64,000 bases of DNA from Jackrogersella multiformis (Eukaryota > Ascomycota > Sordariomycetes > Xylariales > Hypoxylaceae). Where the stretch lies: the NCBI GenBank assembly GCA_902806575.1, contig CADCXD010000010.1, positions 682,001 through 746,000 of the forward strand, given 5' to 3'. Positions 11,546-23,050 of the stretch are shown here, in pieces. The notes beneath the pieces are model-generated. The model was not told the DNA's origin. It saw only the letters and a list, made by a program, of their open reading frames with translations, and searched no databases. The stretch's first letter is position 1. Each line of letters starts with the position of its first letter. A program made the position numbers and the translations under genes.

Positions 11546-13988
11546 CATTATTTCTATGAACTCAATTGCCTGGGTAAGTACCTAGTTGTCAAGCTTCACC
11601 TACCTATATCTTTCTTCATAACATCCACTAATCTAATACTACACATAAATATCTTGAGAGTTAGAAGACATACCTAAGAAAAAGGCTATCTAACAGATCC
11701 ACGATGCTACACCCAATGACAAGGTATTTGCTTCCAGATCGACGCCTTCCGTTGAGCCGCGTTGTATCGTATGGCTACAATAGAACCTTGCAGGCTTAAG
11801 TAACAAGTATGCCATCTGGTGAAGCACAGCTAACCAATCATAGTCGATGCTTGACATGATACACCAGAATTGTCTGCAAGACTTTAACTCCAAACGAGCA
11901 AGGGGCCATAGCGAATCTGGGAAGTTCAGGGGTGCAGATATCTCCTGGATGTGCTTCAGGGCAAGAGGATGCATTGGCCCCCAAGATTTGTGTGTGTGAA
12001 ATAGATGAGATAGATAAGGTGAATGTGTAATAGTTGATGTAATACCTAATAGGGGAGATATGTACATACCTAGGGTGAAAAAAGGGGTAACAAGAAAACA
12101 TCTACACATAATATAGGTACTTAGCATTTAATATATTCTTGGTATTAAGGTTGCACTTTACGCTTTGATTTGAGCTACTGGTTTGCGAGCTATTACATCT
12201 TTACATGATTATAATAAATTTATGGACTTTAATTATGTTCGACCTATCGTTTATGTAAAATCTCATGTATAAGATTTACACATTTATGTAAGTACCTAAC
12301 ATAGTAGATATGTACGCAGGCAGGCAGGCAGGGAGGTAGCGTGAGGTCGAGCCCCGTGGGCCCCGCTACTAACTTATCATTACAAGTAGTCGATACTTCT
12401 GCGTGCTATAATTTACATCTAGAGCTCACGGTACCGTATACACTGAGGTTAAGGCGTTAGTGGAACGCTTAAAACCTCGTAACCAAATCGCAACCATTTG
12501 AACTTCACACACTCGTCCACTCGTCCACTCTTCCACTCATATCACGCCTGTAAACGCTTTGGACTAGGCATAACATAACGATATGGTTTCAAGTCTTAAA
12601 ACCCTCCTATGTAGCGTCATCGCTCTTTAACACTTCTGCTCGTTTATGTTAAAGACAAACGTTTGCCACTTTTGCCATTCATCACTACTCCAGTCCTCGT
12701 TCTCACTTTCTTTTATCACCATTTCATGGTGTTCCTATGCAATTATCAATCAAAGCCCAATCGCTACGGTCAGCTCTAAGTACCTAGGTAGGTAAAGACG
12801 AAACCAACCTCTCGGCCGAATAATAACCAAACTTCCCAAGTTGTCTTGTTCGACATATTAAATTGTGGTTGTAGGGCCATAATTCACAAACCACTACTGG
12901 TGCCTTCGCGGACTTTTATCTTAACCATTCTCATCTTAACAGGTAAGTAATCTAACTCTAACGATTATTGTCCCATCCATGGGTATCCTCCTGCATTAGA
13001 GGTTGTTCTGTCATCTCATCGAGTCAAAGTCGTTATCCGTACATTCACATACCTATCCCACTCACCCTGTCACCTTGGCTTCATCAAGTTGATATAATAC
13101 ACATCCTATTGTCCACTATCCTATACATTCTGTGTAATTACGAATCGATTCCCGGAATATCGGCAAACTTAAGCCAATATAGATAACCTACCTTGGGTAT
13201 CTAAGTATCAATAGTCGAAGCTTGGCCAACCACATCTTTGGGTTACATATGTATCTACCTACATAGGGGTACCTATATATGCATCACTACACTGGATTAT
13301 TACATATATGCACATAGAGATCACACTAGCACCAATTAACGATTTATCACGCTACCTGCCCACGGGTACCTATTACTTACTAGGTACCTACCTAGAACCT
13401 AGGTAGCCTATTACTTACTACTTACTCCCTACCTCCCTACGATCTACACTACCTATTACCTAGGTACACTTCATCCTTCTTCAATCCTTTCCACAACGTC
13501 TAATCATTTAATCTACTATTTACTAAATTGAAATAGTTTTCAATCTTCGTAGTGGCTACGTACTCATAAAAACAAACTTCTTAGTACATCGCAGAATAGG
13601 CACATGGTTATACGATTAATCGCCATTGCTTCGTTTCTCTTCTATAAAATATACGAGTTTGCTCCCGTCGAATCTAATCCGTTTTCCGAACTTGGATCTT
13701 TTCGGGGTCCGTGAGGGGCATTAGACCTAACGCGCGAGACAATACATACCTAGGTACCTAGGTAGTAGACGCCGCGGACCACGCTGGAGGTAAATCCAAC
13801 ACGCAGCCGTCTGTTGGTGGACATGCCAATCGTTTTCCAACTTCCGATCCGCGCCGGCTTCAATCTGTTTTAAGACGCCCTACAGAGAGAGAGAGAGAGA
13901 GATACAGTGCGTGTATCTGTGTGCCAGTTCCCGTTTCTCGAATCCTAGACATCCCCGAGTACCGAGTACCTGCAGGATTCTTTTCATC
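11546..13988. other. Long intergenic region upstream of the MAPKK gene
   Basis: No gene is supported. Open frames at 11690-12127 (minus) and 12968-13186 (plus) have no motif or splice context. A (CAGG)n microsatellite lies at 12317-12332 and a (GA)n run at 13884-13902, the latter about 90 bp before the MAPKK start. Copies of TACCTAGGTA occur at 12781, 13457, 13747 and 13755, the last two overlapping. Much of the right half is probably the long promoter and leader of the kinase gene. Confidence 0.4.
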
Positions 13989-15726
13989 ATGCCCGACGCA
14001 TTCGCCCCGCGCTCTATGAAGCGCAAGAACGTCAAGGGTCTAGCCCTGACTCCCGCTGCCCCGAAGCCATCCGCACCTTCGAACGACGATAACCAACCCG
14101 GCTGGGGCTTTGGCGGATCAAGAGCCGAGGAGGTAGGCCAGGAGGCTCAGCTCGAGATCGGAATAGAATTCAATCTCGATCTTCGGCAGGAGGATATTGA
14201 GATTGTAAAAGAGCTTGGTTCGGGAAATGGAGGTACCGTCAGTAAAGTCAAGCATCTTCCAACCGGGACCACGATGGCTCGAAAGGTAATCATTGAATTC
14301 GAAAAGTCTCAGGTGCCACGACTAATCATAACCAACCTAGGTAATTCATGTCGAGGCCAAGAAAGAGCTGCGAAAGCGAATCGTACGCGAGCTCCAGATC
14401 ATGCACGGCTGTCACTCCGACTATATTGTTACCTTCTACGGCGCTTTTCTAAACGACCATAACGATGTTATAATGTGCATGGAGTATATGGACGTTGGGT
14501 AAGTGAGATTCAGGAGGAGGACTCGAGAAGAACTCGGGAAAGGATATGAGCCTAACAGGATGAGTACAGATCTCTCGATAGAGTCTCGCGCCATTTTGGA
14601 CCGATCCGCGTCGACGTGCTCGGCAAGATCGCTGAAGCGACACTAGGTGGCTTGACTTATTTATACTCGAAGCTTCACATCATGCACAGAGACATCAAGC
14701 CTTCCAATATCCTAGTAAATTCCAGAGGTCACATCAAGCTTTGCGATTTTGGTGTCTCAGGAGAGCTCGTCAACTCTATTGCCGACACCTTCGTTGGTAC
14801 CTCTACGTATATGGCTCCCGAGAGAATCCAAGGCGAAAAGTATACGGTCAAATCGGATGTGTGGAGCTTTGGTCTCAGCATAATGGAATTAGCTATCGGC
14901 AAGTTTCCTTTTGCGAGTGAGCAACTGTCGGATGGAGACGGCGCACCTGCTGGTATCCTCGATCTCCTTCAGCAAATCGTTCACGAGCCGGCTCCAAAGC
15001 TTCCAAAAAGCGAGGCTTTCCCGGCGATTCTGGAAGATATGGTCCAGAAATGCATGTCAAAGAATCCCGACGAACGACCAACACCTCAGGACCTCTGGGT
15101 AAGCAAGGATTCTTCAAGATAAGATGACGGTGAATGTTGCTAATAATTTGTAGGAGCGGGACCCTTTTGTCCAGGCAGCGAAACGGACACCCGTGGATTT
15201 GAGAGACTGGGCTGTCGGTCTTATGGAGAAAGACAACCGCAAGTCGCATCTGGTGCCTCAGCTTTCGCCAGCTACTCGGGAGCTCTTACGGTCTAGCGAA
15301 TCCCCTACTTATCAGAATGACGGCAACATTGCTTACACGCCAACATCTGGGGAGATCCCAATCGCAGGAACCATTGCCTCGCCAAGAGATCCGGGCCACG
15401 CGCAGAACCGATCACCCACTAGGAATGGCGTGGGAAGTCTCGGCCGCTCGTCTGGTTCTACTGTCCATCCAGGACTTGGCCAACGGGCCGCGACGTCTGG
15501 GTCGATCCCTAAAATTACAACGGCGGACCTCTCCCAGCCGGCCAGTGCCAGTTTAGGAACATCATTCACACTGCCCGTCAGACCGGCGCCTCCCGGCGGA
15601 CCGCTACCGCCTCCTCCCCCGAGAAAGGAGACGCCAGACGAGCAGCGAAGAGAGAGTAGACGGCAAGCAACGTTCGGTCCTCCATCAAATAGCAGCTACG
15701 GGAGCGCAGGGCATCCGTCACGATAA
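13989..15726 (+). CDS. Ste7-type MAP kinase kinase (518 aa, 4 exons)
   Basis: This dual-specificity kinase belongs to the Ste11-Ste7-Fus3/Kss1-type cascade (mating, filamentation and infection signalling in filamentous fungi). Exons are 13989-14285, 14341-14498, 14570-15098 and 15154-15726, with exact frame closure (519 codons including TAA). The start at 13989 gives the N-terminus [20 protein letters not shown], whose basic cluster followed by LAL fits a MAPK-docking site. An upstream in-frame ATG at 13911 lies in leader-like sequence. Kinase landmarks are the Gly loop GSGNGG (77-82), Lys99 in [12 protein letters not shown] (Asp193), DFG (Asp211) and the activation segment with Ser221 and Thr225 (S-x-A-x-T). 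The C-terminal 150 residues are Ser/Pro-rich with a polyproline run. Fungal MAPKKs also include Mkk1/2 and Pbs2 types; the N-terminus and activation loop favour Ste7. Confidence 0.93.
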
Positions 15727-16448
15727 ACAGGCATTGCGTTTCACGTCGATCATTCTGATCATCTTGTCACCCTACTTATACACAGGCCATGCTAGGCTCA
15801 TCTAATTTTGAGCACGTTGGTTCTAGTTATACTATCGAGCATTACCGTCGGCAACCGCATTGCTTGGCGTAATGCTATGTTGACTTTGGCCCTCGTTATA
15901 CTAAACCTTGCATCTCTCGTACGCCTCGCGGCTTGCCTCTTGGAGGATAATATATCAGAAGACGTTTTGGGGGAGAGGACATACGGACACAAAAAGAGCG
16001 ATGTTGAGAAGAGAAGGTACAAGCGCTAAGTACTGCACGTAGTTAACGATTTGTTATGATCATCGCCGCACAGAGTATAAATGTGATGATACCGTATGAG
16101 AATTCTTTAATGATGACACCCGTGACACTCGATTAATGCGCATCGTGGCGATTCGTATGTTGTATCACTCTAAGCGAAAGATCAGTGGCTCGGATGAGAT
16201 CCGAATTTACGGGATGTATCCCGATGCCGACGGTTATGCATATGAAGATAAGCTAGCCGGGGAAAGGGCTGACAAGTTGGAGATGTGCAAATATGTATGT
16301 ACCAACACCTTACTCTAGTCACTTCTACACAGACGTAAAAAATACAGGTCTGGCCCAGTCCAGTCTCGCGACCTTCCCAGGCCATCCGTCTACGTAAGAT
16401 GTCCCGTCTTCCGCAATCCTCACCGTCCGTAAGTAAGTACCAATGGGG
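15727..16448. other. Intergenic between convergent MAPKK and HAD genes
   Basis: This is the 3' flank of two convergent genes. Short frames on both strands (for example 15808-16029, 16136-16318) lack domains. It is presumably 3' UTRs and terminators. I see no repeat. Confidence 0.4.
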
Positions 16449-17577
16449 CTATGAACGTACCTCACGCCCGACGAAACCGCGGTCTAGCACGTGGACCAGC
16501 TCGTCCAGCCGCTCGATCACCAGGTCCGTGTGCTCGTGGTCGGCGAGGTGGCGGTTGATGTCGTTGACGAGCAGCACGGTGGCGGCGCCGGCGCGGCGGC
16601 CCGCCGTCATGTCGTCGACGGAATCGCCCACCATGATGAGCGCCGAGGCGTCGCCGACCTCGCCGTGCCCCTGCTCCTGGTCCTGCTCCTGGTCCTTCTT
16701 CTCGCGCGTCAGCCCCCAGCTGCGCGCGATGAACAACAGGCCGGCGGGGTCGGGCTTCGGGGGGCGGAAGTCGCGGGTGACGACGGGGTGGAAGACGGAG
16801 CCTTCGAGGAACTTGGCGAGCAGGTGGGCGACGGGCTGCTCGAAGTTGCGCGTGCAGATGCCCTTGCGCACGCCGCGCGCGTCCAGGTACGCCATCAGGT
16901 CCGCGAGCCCCGGCTGCGCCTCCTGCGAGGCCATGGACGCGCGCTCGATCGCCCGGATCGACTCCATGGCCGCCTCCTGCTGCGACGCCGTGGGCAGCGA
17001 GTACACATGCTCGAGGATGTCGGTGCTCTTGGAGATCTGGAGCACCGACCGCATCTGCGTGAACATGTGATTTTGGGGTTGGCTGGAGGAGGGTTAGTTG
17101 GGTGGTTTTGTGAGGGGTTAGGGGGGTGGGAGGGGGGTATGTGTGTTGGTGTGTTAATGTTTGTGTTAGTGTTGGTGATGGTGATGATGTTGGTAGTGAG
17201 ATGTTATAAAATTTGGTCTCGGGTATTCCTATTAACTAACAGCCTTAATAATATCCGTCTTTGATCACATCTTAAAAAATTCGATGGTTTGATAGCCTTG
17301 AATCTCTCTTCTAGTAGTGAAGTTCTCATAAACCCGGATACTCCTCGCTGCTGTCTCCACAAACTTGACTAATACACACTTCCCCTCCCCTCTCCACCTC
17401 TCCATTGTGAAGAAAATCATATAAATGTTGGTCGACCGATTTTAATAATTTTTTGTGCACTTACCAGAGCGTTCCGTCTACATCAAATATCACACCTTGT
17501 AGTTTAGGCAAGTCATGGTGTTGCCCAGCCGCCGTCTCCTTGAGCGGAGCAAACCGTCTCGGGCATGCTTGAGTCAT
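16449..17577 (-). CDS. HAD-superfamily hydrolase/phosphatase (248 aa, 2 exons)
   Basis: The product is a haloacid-dehalogenase-fold phosphohydrolase of the Gph/beta-phosphoglucomutase-like group; its substrate is unknown. Exons (minus) are 17577-17465 and 17082-16449. Exon 1 carries motif I, FDVDGTL (Asp32 nucleophile, Asp34), and the splice falls inside the next codon. The 382-nt intron is unusually long for this window. Exon 2 supplies the cap helices, motif II Thr in ICTRN, motif III Lys in PPKPDP and motif IV GDSVDD. A low-complexity Glu/Gln/Asp insert (EKKDQEQDQEQ) sits between motifs III and IV. Exon 2 is much more GC-rich than the AT-rich intron. The gene ends in TAG at 16449-16451. 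The preceding GTACGT could be a further splice donor, so the exact C-terminus is the least certain part. Confidence 0.88.
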
Positions 17578-18116
17578 CGTGGATAATAACGCCCGCATCA
17601 GGTCTTAGGTCTCAGACACAGAAGATAAGTGTAATTTTGGTATTATGGGAAAATCGCTCTCGACTGAGAGATCATTTTTTATTGATAAGAGTAATATCAA
17701 GGAAAATAATCCAGCTATATACATTTTAGTAATTATAGTTTAACATTTCGTTGGCGTCGCTCCGTCGTTTTCCAAATAGTACTTGGCTAGATGTACCGTT
17801 TTCGGCGGTGGTGTGGCTCGTGCACGCGGGACGTTAGCGCCGTCATCAACAGCTCCACGGCCCGGGGGCGTTAGCTCCAGCTTGTCTTCTGGACACCTAA
17901 CTTGCGAAGTTAGGAAGCTGCTACATCGCTCGTTATCGGGCTGCAAGAACCGGCCAACGAATCTTGGAAGTCACGATTAATAGACTCCACTACCTCAGTT
18001 CCCCTTTTTTCCCCTTTTATACTTCCAAGATCGTATATTAAGACATTACACACCGCTAGAGACCAGATAATCCTAAACCCCTCCTTGCTGTAGAAACCTT
18101 CCTCGAGTCAGATATA
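17578..18116. other. Divergent promoter region HAD / coiled-coil gene
   Basis: The HAD gene (minus) and the coiled-coil gene (plus) diverge from this interval, so it should hold both promoters. Short frames on both strands at 17740-17980 overlap as mirror shadows and have no motifs. T/C-rich tracts precede the plus-strand start. Confidence 0.4.
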
Positions 18117-19888
18117 ATGGCTGACGACGCAAAGGCCGAAGCGGCCAAAAAGCTGGCTGAGAACAAGAAAAAGGTATGAGCTGATAATACATATACAGAG
18201 CTATGCGAAGTCGACAATTGAGTGCTAAAATTCAAATTCCGCAGTTCGAGCAGAGGAGGAAGCAGATGAAGAAAGGGGGCGGCGCGAAACAGCAAGATAA
18301 GGACAAGGAAGAGACTCCTACTACTGAATCGAAGCCCGACGAGCCTACCGACGAGCCAACCGGTGAGGATACGCCCGCAGAGCCACCACTCTCTCCTATA
18401 GCTCAGGGCACATCCCTTTCGCAGCAGTCGAAACTCCGCTCGTCATCCTTCCGCCAAGGGACCGTGTCACCAACCGGATTCCCGCTGAGCCCCGAAGGTG
18501 AAACGGCACCTGATATATACCGAAAGCAAGTGGCGCGCATAGAGGATCTAGAGAAGGAGAACAAGAGACTCGCTAAAGAGGCTGGTGATTCCGAAAAACG
18601 ATGGCAGAAGGCCGAGGAGGAACTGGCTGATCTGCGAGAAGCCGATCGAGATGGGTCGGATAGCCAGGTCGAGAAGCTGGTACGGAGACATATTGGTGCA
18701 TATCCATTATTCGTCCCAGAAGCTAACTGAGCCTCCTTACAGAAATCAGAGATCGCAGCCCTCCAACGCCAGAACTCCCAACTCCAATCGGCGGCCTCGA
18801 AGCGCCATGGCTCCTCGCCTTCCATCTCTCTGTCCTCCTCCGCCGGGGAGTTGCAATCCCAGCTTACTTCCAAGTCAGTGACCATAGAGAACATGGAGCT
18901 AGAAATCTCGCGCCTTCGCGCCCAAGCCGAGCGGCAAGCTTCCGCCGGGGGCACCGACCGCGAGCAGATCTCGGCTCTGGAAGACAAGCTGGCGCGCGCG
19001 GAGCAGGCGGCGATGAAAGCGCAGCGCGAGCTCGGCGACCTCAAGCGCAACCTCGAGCGCACGACCGAGCGCGCCGTGAAGGAAGGCAGCGAGCGCACGA
19101 GCGCCGAGACCAAGCTCCGCAGCCTCGAGCGCGAGACCACGGAGCTCAGGAGCGAGAAGGCCGAGCTGGAGAAGAAAGTAGAGGCCCTGGAGAAGAAGGT
19201 CGCGGCGCTGGGCACCCTGCACAAGGAGAACGACAGCCGGTCGCAGGCGTTGCGCAAGGACAAGGAGCGCGCAGAGAAGGAGGCGCAAGAGGCGAAGGCG
19301 AAGATCGACAGGCTGGACAAGGAGGTCGCCCACCTGCGCAAGAAGGACGCGGCGGAGGGCGGCGGCGACGACGACGGCGTCGACGAGCTCGAGGACGAGG
19401 AGAGGCTGCGCATGGAGAAGAAGATCCGCGACCTCGAGAGCGAGGTGTACGACCTGCGCCGTGGCATCTGGCACCAGCGCCGGCGGGACATGGAGCCGGG
19501 CGCGGACGACGGCAGCGGCGTGGGAGCCGGCGGCGCGCGGAGCCCCAGCGGAGGCTTCACCAACATCGACCTCGGCGGGCCCAACTCCGCGCGCAAGCCG
19601 AGCAACCGGGGCCTCGGGGACTTCCTGGCGAGCGGCATCAACGCGCTGACGGGCGCGGCGCCGGACGAGAAGGGCGCGGACGACGGCCTGCTGCTCGACG
19701 ACGACGACAACCTGGAGTTCGACGAGGAGGCGTTCCGGCGCGCGCAGGAGGAGGACGCGCGGAAGCGGCTCGAGAGGATCAAGGACATCAAGCGCGGGCT
19801 CAAGAACTGGGAGGGGTGGAGGCTCGACCTCGTGGATGCGAGGAGAGGGGGCGGCGGGCTGGGGGCTGGTGAGGTTTTCGAGGTTTGA
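18117..19888 (+). CDS. Coiled-coil protein, fungal 'M protein repeat'-like (545 aa, 3 exons)
   Basis: Exons 18117-18173, 18245-18679 and 18743-19888 join in phase 0 (546 codons including TGA). The first exon encodes only 19 residues (MADDAKAEAAKKLAENKKK). The product has a basic N-terminus, a Ser/Pro/Glu-rich linker (about 45-120) and long heptad-bearing coiled coils (about 120-165 and 185-385) dominated by Glu, Lys, Arg and Ala. An acidic C-terminal third follows, with GDFLASGINALTG and a poly-Asp stretch. This resembles golgin- or myosin-like scaffolds often named M-protein-repeat proteins in fungi. No enzyme motif, signal peptide or membrane span is visible. A Golgi or cytoskeletal scaffold role is inference only. 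The third exon is strikingly GC-rich with a G/C third-position bias, which generates long artefactual open frames on the opposite strand. Confidence 0.85.
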
Positions 19889-21639
19889 GGATGGTGATGG
19901 TGATGGGTATGGGTATGACGATGTCGATATGGAAAAGAAGGGATAAGAAAGGGAGCCAATGACACTTGATGAAAAGGGGAGAGGGTTACGTTATGAGAGG
20001 ATTGGGGATAGGAATACGGATAGGCGTGTAAGAATACAAGAGAAGTCGGAGTTGCTGGTTTAGACACTATCTGCCTTATGATGTATGTAAGCTTTGTGTT
20101 GCTCGCAGGTTTGGGAAGTGTGGTTGAAGAAACTACCTCCATGACTATGGTGAAATGAATGAGCTCCTATTGTAGACGTTCGACCTGGTAGATTACTGTG
20201 ATTACCTAGGTATCCATTATAGAATCGGTTGTTCCTTTTTCGTTTATTCGCTATTCAGCCCTACTATGCTTCTTCGTGGGTAGGTAAGTAGGTAGTCAGC
20301 AAATAAACGAGATGGAAAATATTAGACACTGTTTTATTCACGAGTTTCGGAGAAGGGGCTGCATGAGATGAGGTATAGGAAAGTGAGTTCGAAGCAGTTT
20401 ATAATGCTGCTCGGTAGGAATCTGTCACACTTGATACTTGTAGCTAGTGGAAAAGTGACGCCTTTGACCCCTTTACTTCCACGGACCTACTCATAAGGCG
20501 AAATCCTTTTTCACCTATCTAGTCCAGTATGTAGGCAGCTAAGAGTTACAGGAGACGCTTTAATTTTATACGGAAGTGATATTAGCAAACCCCTTAGTCC
20601 CACACCACTTCGTATAATATGGATAATATCCTTCGGGTTATGCTATTTAAAAACGCTATCAATCTCGAGAATCAGCCTTTGGGGGAGGGAGGGGGGATGG
20701 TCTCTAAGAGACAAATCAAACGACAACACTCTCAGGATAAATCGCCCTTCCCAGAGCCTCCATCGACAAGACGCCATCGACATCCTTCACGCTAATCGCC
20801 CCTCCTCTCCTTTAGAGCGGTTCCCGCAGCGACCCATTCATCCCCAGGAACATCACCCCGACCCCTATTCAACAATCTCTTGGAGCAACCATATGATGGA
20901 TGCCTAAACACCTAGAAACCGTAGGAAGGTATATAAGTAGTAATGATGTATCGAACTATTGCCCTGAGTGGGCAGTTGAAATGGCGCAGTTGTATAATGC
21001 TCAAATTACGGGTCTTCAAAATGGGGGTTCGAATCGGGTTCAAATCAATGTTTTGCCATTTTTTCCTTTTTTCTCCCCGAACAAAATAGCAAAAAATATA
21101 CATATACATATTGCTTTCATTTATAAGTTATGGAACCCGAAGACTAGATAATTCTAAACGAGGGTTAAAAAGAAAAGAAAAAAATAACGAAAAAAAGAAA
21201 TTATTAGGTAATTATTACATCAATAAAGAAGCTTTCAAGTCGGATAATGGCTGGTAGGAGCAAAAAAAGGTCCTATTAAAGGATATATATGTTAACCGAC
21301 AGGAGTTCCATTTCTTTGCATTTAACTGTTCGAACTATCAATTCAAAAAGGGGTGATAGGGGCTCTGGATTTGCACCAACATCTTCTCGCATCTGTCCCA
21401 TACTATGCCTTCACCACCTTTCTCACGTCGTATTTAAAACGTAAATGACCAAATTAGGCGCAATGATCGTGCCAAAGAGCCAACTCATTGACTGATTTCC
21501 AAGTATTTCAAGCAATGGTATTACATCTTGATTACAAGATTCTAACGCTCTAGAGTTCCCCTTTTTCCTCTTCCCTCCTCCATCCCAGCCTAGGTACCCC
21601 AGATATCCAAGATCCTGCCATTATTACATTAACATTAAA
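19889..21639. other. Intergenic, no supported gene
   Basis: This is the 3' flank of two convergent genes. A TACCTAGGTA copy lies at 20203-20212. A G-rich stretch (GGGGGAGGGAGGGGGG) sits near 20680-20698, and an A-rich stretch at 21160-21200. A tRNA-like box pair near 20992-21037 was considered and rejected. No coding signal is convincing. Confidence 0.4.
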
Positions 21640-23050
21640 CTACTGATCGAATTCCCCCGCGTATAGTAGACCCCGAGGGTTCATCTCGTCCCAGATGGCC
21701 CTGAGGTTAAGCTCTCCCTCGCGCCTAGCCACAGTAGTTCCGTTGGCGGCTAGTTCCTTAGCGACCTCCTCGCGCGCGAGTTGCACTGTGTCTGCGTTAG
21801 CAAAGTTACGAAGTCTCTCCCATAGCACCCCCCTCAACCCTAGATATCCGAGGTAGATACAATAGCAAACCCGAAACTCACCATGCACGTAGACGGCCGT
21901 CCTCTTGCCTGTGAACAGCGCGTGCGGGACGTTAGTCACGTTGTCGGAGTTGGCGTCGCCGATGGCGTACACGCCGGGGATGTTGGTGGCCAGGCCCTTG
22001 GAGCCGTCGGCGGCGAGGCGGCCGCCGTACAGCGCGACGCCCATGGCGGCGCCGACGTCGGACTTCTGCTCGTCGGGGAAGCTGGAGAAGAAGGCGGCGC
22101 GCTCGACGGGCGCGCCCTCCGCGAAGTCCACGCGGAACAGGTCGTACTCGGGCGCCGTGGGCAGGCTGGGGTCGGCCGGGTGCGCGCCGCCGTCGCGCAG
22201 CCGCGCCACGCGAGCGATCGTCCGGTTGTCCACCGTCACGTTCTGCAGCTGCAGGTACCGCTCCCACTCCGGGAAGCTGGTGTCGGCCGCCGCGCGCTGC
22301 TCCGGCGTGTCCGTGCCGTTGACGAAGGCGATGATGTCCGAGTTCAGCGTCGAGATCTCGCGGACCAGGCTGGCTGCCTCTTTCAGCGGGCCGAGCAGGC
22401 CTAGGGATTGGTCTGCGTGCTCTGGGTGGCGTTAGTAATGCGTTGCTTGTTGGGTGGGTGGCTTGGAGGGGGGTTCACCGTGTCCATCGCACCACGGACA
22501 CCAGAATATGCCTTTGCCCCAGTTCTCCTCTATGCCCGGGGTCGAGGGCAGGATGTCCCGCAGCCCCGTGGCGAGCACGATCTTGCGCGCGCTGACGGTG
22601 GTGGAGGTGCCGTTCAGGAAGGACGTCGCGACGTTGAACTGGGTGTTGTTGTTCAACGCCTCGATGCTGGTTACCGTCCCGTTGATCGCGGATACGGTCT
22701 CGTAGTGGGAGATTTGCTCACGGGCAGCCCAGCGGTAATACGCCGGTGTGACTCCTATCCCGACATTAACCTAGGTACATGAAACGCGATGCCGTCTAGC
22801 GACAGGGTCGTTACTTACCGTCGAAGCCGAGGACGTCATGCATATGTCTGGTAGGGTTGTTGCGGTATTCCCCCGAATCGATCAGCAAAACGTTCCTGCG
22901 CACCCGAGCGAGACCGCTCAGGGCGCTGAGGCCGGACGGGCCACCGCCGATGATAACAGCATCGTAGGTCGGATCGTCGCGAGGTGCGATGGCCGCAGCC
23001 CCGGCGAGGGACAGCAATGGCAAGACGCCTAGGGTGATTATGTTCTTCAT
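21640..23050 (-). CDS. Thioredoxin-reductase-like FAD oxidoreductase with signal peptide (399 aa, 4 exons)
   Basis: Exons (minus) are 23050-22819, 22754-22479, 22421-21882 and 21791-21640, with exact frame closure (400 codons including TAG). All introns are GT-AG with strong donors (GTAAGT, GTGAAC, GTGAGT). Residues 1-21 form a typical signal peptide (hydrophobic core, AIAPRDD cleavage region). The FAD fold starts with GGGPSG (35-40). The redox-active disulfide is CPWC (Cys163, Cys166), followed by DGHEHADQ. The second FAD motif is [11 protein letters not shown]. The usual NADPH loop GGGDSA is replaced by SLGLLGP, as in the gliotoxin GliT/HlmI-type dithiol oxidase branch rather than true thioredoxin reductases. 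It may therefore oxidise small dithiols or act in the secretory pathway. No gliotoxin-like cluster genes are adjacent. The substrate is unknown. Confidence 0.9.

Noticed and set aside
16399..17264. Plus-strand frames opposite the HAD gene
   Set aside because: Low-complexity mirrors of the GC-rich HAD exon 2, one of them running into the AT-rich intron; no motif.
18403..20142. 579-codon open frame antisense to the coiled-coil gene
   Set aside because: It is Ser/Arg-rich and mirrors the Glu/Lys/Leu codons of the real gene; it crosses both introns of the plus-strand gene and shows no domain.
20992..21037. tRNA-like A box (TGGCGCAGTTGT) and B box (GGTTCGAATCG)
   Set aside because: The boxes are too close together and the T and acceptor stems do not pair, so no tRNA fold is possible.
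21883..22435. Plus-strand frames of 170 or more codons opposite the flavoprotein gene
   Set aside because: Low-complexity Arg/Val/Gly mirrors of GC-rich exon 3; the minus-strand gene has full FAD/CxxC motifs and clean splicing.
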